From contig NC_052401.1 in assembly GCF_009389715.1 (NCBI RefSeq), positions 1,352,843-1,416,842 of the forward strand: 64,000 bases of DNA. The letters run 5' to 3'. Each line of letters opens with the position of its first letter. The first letter of the stretch is position 1. The notes under the pieces were generated by a model. The model searched no databases and was not told the origin of the DNA. It was given only the letters and a program-made list of their open reading frames with translations. Below are positions 60,567 to 64,000 of the stretch, piece after piece. Origin of the DNA: Phoenix dactylifera (Eukaryota; Streptophyta; Magnoliopsida; Arecales; Arecaceae). Position numbers and translations under genes: made by a program.

Positions 60567-61479
60567 CTGAACGTGCACTTCATTAAAGCAACATATACCA
60601 TTGTGAGTGATGGACATTTACCTTCTGTTTTGATGTTAAACCGAAAGATAAAAAATCTTATCTTTTTCATCAAAAGCATCGAGTCTCCTTACACAAAGAG
60701 AACCTAAATATTCAAATAGCAATCCCAGGTGTTTCAAATGTGCCTTATAAGATGAGCGAAAATACAATGAAACACTTATAAGCAAATTTCTGTGGGACAC
60801 AAGAAAGAATTGCTGGCAATTTTCAATGCCGCACCAATAATCTCATTTATTGGTGGCATCAGGAGACCATAGCCTTCGATCCATTGTTAATACTGAAAGA
60901 GTGTTATGATTTCATAGGAATCAATAAAGCAAGTCCTCACGAAAACATATCAAATTGGAAGCAAAACAGTATAGAACGAGCTCACCAACAGAAATAATCA
61001 GAAATTTATCAACAAAGTCGTGCACGCACGAAAGAAACCAGGCAAGTAGAGTTGAAAATATCAAGCAGAGTCAATAAAATCCACCAAAAAAAGTACCTCT
61101 GACTGGAACCACCGGTTCGACAAGAGCTTTCAAAAATCCGTCAACGAAACAACAAATCTTCGCATAAAAAGCAAGCTAAACAAACGGACCGTCAACCTGT
61201 CTCGATATCTCACTTCCAATTACTCGATCTAACCAGCAGATTTAAAAAAAGGAAGGAAAGAAAGACTCCAAAGAAAACCCTCACAGCCCAATATCCTTTC
61301 GATCGGAGCTCGATCTCCGATTTCTCGATCTAAAACAATCACAGATCCCAAAATGACATCATGAACTAATAGATTTCTTTATCAAGCACTAAAGAAGCTA
61401 CAGATCCTCCAAATCGAAGCTATTTTCCACGAAGTCGAGAGATCGGGAGAGAAGAGTAGAAGAGAAGAGACCAGCTAAC
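60567..61479 (-). other. Actin 5'-leader intron
   Basis: On the minus strand a donor AACAAAG/GTTAGC (61479) follows the leader exon. An acceptor ACGTTCAG/CAGATC (60568-60567) lies 15 bases before the ATG; an alternative AG is 3 bases closer. A long leader intron is typical of plant actin genes, where it often boosts expression. That effect is family knowledge, not shown here. Confidence 0.75.
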
Positions 61480-61551
61480 CTTTGTTCCGAAGAAAAATGG
61501 GGGCGATTCCGAAGGAACGGCTATACGAAAGGGGAAAGAGAGGCGAGAGCC

Positions 61552-61560
61552 TTATATATA
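61552..61560 (-). promoter_or_regulatory. Actin TATA box
   Basis: On the minus strand the sequence reads GGCTCTATATATAAGGCTC, a canonical plant TATA box. It lies about 72 bases upstream of the leader-intron donor, which leaves room for a leader exon of about 40-50 bases starting near 61525. Confidence 0.75.
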
Positions 61561-61873
61561 GAGCCGGGAGGCGTGGAGGAAAATTCGAATGAACTTGCCT
61601 AAACTTTTCTTCCACAAAATTTTTGAGTGAATCATTTGCGCCGCGCTTTAAAAATTAAAAAAATATTAATAAAAAAAAGGGGGGGGGGGAGGAGGGTGGG
61701 GAGCTGGCGTGGATAGGCCTGCGGAAAGACCGCCATCGGATGGGAAAGTTTCGAGAGGTATCGGCCGTAGGATCAGCTATAGCGAGTCATCTGGGGTGTG
61801 GGCCGAGCGGAACCGTACCTTTTTTTTTTTTTTTGCTTGTAGAGCATGGAGTGCAAGAGAAAAAAAAATTTTT

Positions 61874-62010
61874 TTGCTTGTAGATTGGGTTTCATCATTT
61901 TAGAAAAAAATTTTGGACCCATTTTGTATCTATTTTTTCACCTCTGTATCGTATCTTTTTTATGCTAGTGCTTACGCGAGATTAGTGTGAGTAGCCGATG
62001 TAAAAAAAAA
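61874..62010 (+). mobile_element. LINE 3' end (copy 2)
   Basis: GATTGGGTTTCATCATTTTA, TTTTGGACCCATTTTGTATC, TTTTTTCACCTCTGTATCGT and CGCGAGATTAGTGTGAGTAG, ending in an A-run, match 54650-54790 in order. This is the same LINE family as copy 1, shorter, in the upstream region of the actin gene. Confidence 0.65.
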
Positions 62011-63010
62011 CTCTATAAATCTCTTATTTATTCGTATACAAAAAGTTCTCTTGTAAAGAGCAGAAAGAAATTAGTATTTATCTAAAAATTGGCAGCATAC
62101 ATAACGGGTAGCTGCAGAATGTTAAGTCGTCTAGTAATTATTGATGGACCCAAAAAAAAATTTTGTACTTAAAATATTGAAAAAATAATAATAATAATTG
62201 CATGTGTATGAAATTATTAAGCATCCTAGAGCATTTTATAAGTTACGCGTATGATGATATAGGGTTGTATCTTTTCTTATTCAATACTTTTTTTGTTAAT
62301 AGTGCCATATACTCCTGCAAACGTTTGATTCTGAATGAAAGAACCGAAATAAAATGTCTACTTTTAGTATTATTAACATCCTTTCGATCCCATACATGTG
62401 GTTGGGTAATTATCATTTAAATCTTAATAGAGGCAGTGGAGATGATTTATCATTATGTCAATATTTTTTTGTATATAAGCAGAGTTAAGCCGTTGGTTAG
62501 TTTTTTGAGAGTGTGCTTTAGATTTACCCATTTGTCCCATAAACTAGTTTAATTTTTGATTGGAAATGTATAGGGCATGTAGGTGCCCTAGATTCTACAC
62601 CTACAAAAGATCATTTCATAATTAATCCATCTAATCATGTCATATTGTTTAGATTCTATTAAATAGTTTTGAAAAATCGAATTTGGCTAAAGTTTGGGTC
62701 CATACTTGCCTTGCTAGGTAGACTGCAAAAATATGTTCACGTAGCATTTTAGGAGCCAATCATCCATAAGAAAATAGCTGGAAAAGTGATTATTCATTTA
62801 AACATACATGACTACTGCATCATCCTACACATAATATCTTCCGTCTAACTTTGAATCTTTTGTTTAAGAGAACGGTCAAAAAGAATAAAATATAAAATCA
62901 ATTGGATATAGAATATTGTATATCTAAGTTAGGATTATGCAAATGTATTTCATTTTCTCTCTCCTTTGTAACAATATATTGGTAATCTAAGATAGAGTGG
63001 AGCTGCTTAC
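62011..63010. other. Intergenic, no recognised feature
   Basis: AT-rich sequence upstream of actin. The small ORFs are AT-driven. I see no gene or named element. Confidence 0.5.
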
Positions 63011-63014
63011 GTGC

Positions 63015-63235
63015 TTTTTTTATTTTTTTAGATAAACCGACCGCTCACACTAATTTTGCATGAGCATTACCAACAGAGTCACAAGCCAAAATACTCTACA
63101 ACGGTAGAGGAACAGGTACACAGTGAGTCCACAAAATCTCTTCAGAATGATGAGTAGCAAAGAAGACGATACAGCCAGCAGCTCTGTTCATCTTCTGAAA
63201 TACATAGCCAATATAAAACACAGCATACTCTTATA
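63015..63235 (-). mobile_element. LINE 3' end with RNase H C-terminus (copy 3)
   Basis: On the minus strand one frame reads GYVFQKMNRAAGCIVFFATH then HSEEILWTHCVPVPLPL and a stop. GCAAAATTAGTGTGAGCGGT and an A-rich tail (TAAAAAAATAAAAAAAG) follow. This parallels HAYQKDNRAAD-VIFFAAYHS of copy 1, in the opposite orientation. Confidence 0.7.
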
Positions 63236-63239
63236 ATAA

Positions 63240-64000
63240 TTATATGACGTTCCCCAGAAGTGAATGGTCGGAGACCCGTCTCCTCACAGGCTTAATGGTT
63301 TTGTGGAATTCACAGCTCATGTGCCCAGAGCGCATGGACTAAAAAGAGCTGGAATCATGATCGGTGCGTGGGTGCGTGGGAACCGGGAAGGCTGGCGCGC
63401 ACGAGGCGTCTCATGGCGATGTTTCCACGTTTTGGCCTTTAATTTATCCACTCTCCTCGGTCTAATCGTGCTTAATTTAATCAAAGCTGGGCTCCAAATT
63501 CAATAGGCATTATGCTCACGACGTGCTTCTGTTCACGTGGTACTTTTACTCCCCGGATGGACGGTGATCGTGTCAGAAACGTGCATGGCTTGGGAGTTGG
63601 GACTTGTGCTGCGTGCCTGCAATTGAAGATCCCTGAGGTCATATCTCCTTTTTTTTATTAAGTAATCTAATAATTATATCTACTTCACTAATATAAAGGA
63701 CATGGTAATGCTTCCTCCAAGAAAGGCCAACTATGGTAACCACATATCATATTCATTTAGCATTTGATTTAAAACAAGTTTACGATTGCTAAACAAATTT
63801 TGCGAAACAAGCTATGGTAAAAGTTTAAGCTATTAGAACTTTAAATCTATGTGGTACTCCCAATCCAATTGATGTGAGACTATGATGCTTCTCCATCCAA
63901 TCTACTCCGTTCACTTCTTACAAATGTGGTCTAGGTCACACTTGACCATACAACCATTCATTAGTTGCAGCGAGGGGACACCTATGCTCCCTAGGTCCCC
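63240..64000. other. Intergenic, no recognised feature
   Basis: Positions 63250-63500 are less AT-rich and hold an 80-codon plus-strand ORF without a domain. The remainder is AT-rich. No gene start, RNA gene or transposon was recognised up to the window end. Confidence 0.45.

Noticed and set aside
1..64000. tRNA, rRNA, CRISPR or bacterial-type operons
   Set aside because: No cloverleaf with A and B boxes, no rRNA sequence and no regularly spaced repeats were seen; the window is plant nuclear DNA.

Overview
This is a plant nuclear window. It has large multi-exon genes with GT-AG introns of up to about 5 kb, AT-rich introns full of old transposon copies, and poly(A)-tailed retroelement ends. 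The protein genes are ordinary plant families. Exon base composition is moderate, unlike grasses, and GTACCGG-rich repeats are scattered through the introns. My best guess is a non-grass monocot, probably a palm; that is inference from style and was not tested by a search.

Four genuine protein-coding genes are present. (1) Positions 1-17694, minus strand: the first fifteen coding exons (about 829 residues) of exocyst subunit SEC5; its last exons lie beyond position 1. (2) 21745-36975, plus strand: a seven-exon MINDY-3-type deubiquitinase with an N-terminal ubiquitin-interacting motif, catalytic Cys and His motifs and a degenerate EF-hand. As read, its first exon carries a 1-base frameshift in a G-run, and its first intron is of GC-AG type. 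(3) 37910-53195, minus strand: a complete six-exon YKT6 longin R-SNARE of 206 residues ending in the lipidated CCTIL tail. (4) 59035-60552, minus strand: a complete actin gene (377 residues) with a 5'-leader intron and a TATA box near 61556. SEC5 and MINDY are divergent across 4 kb. MINDY and YKT6 are tail-to-tail, 0.9 kb apart. YKT6 and actin point the same way. SEC5 (tethering at the plasma membrane) and YKT6 (membrane fusion) both serve vesicle traffic, but nothing shows that their proximity is functional.

Between and inside the genes I recognise several mobile elements. A short hAT-like element family (CAAGG ends, 8-bp target duplications) has copies in introns of SEC5 and MINDY. An 893-bp Mutator-like foldback element with 9-bp target duplications and a 212-bp near-perfect internal palindrome sits 277 bp upstream of the YKT6 start codon. 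RTE-LINE and gag-bearing LTR-element remains lie in YKT6 intron 1. Three copies of the 3' end of an RNase-H-bearing LINE flank the actin gene. A decayed intronless histone H3 copy lies at 55817-56226. YKT6 intron 4 also carries a 559-bp tandem duplication.

I found no wholly new system. The points most worth following are the foldback element at the YKT6 promoter, the hAT-like family and its 1.5-kb composite member, and the three irregularities in the MINDY gene (G-run frameshift, GC-AG intron, stop-free 96-base intron).
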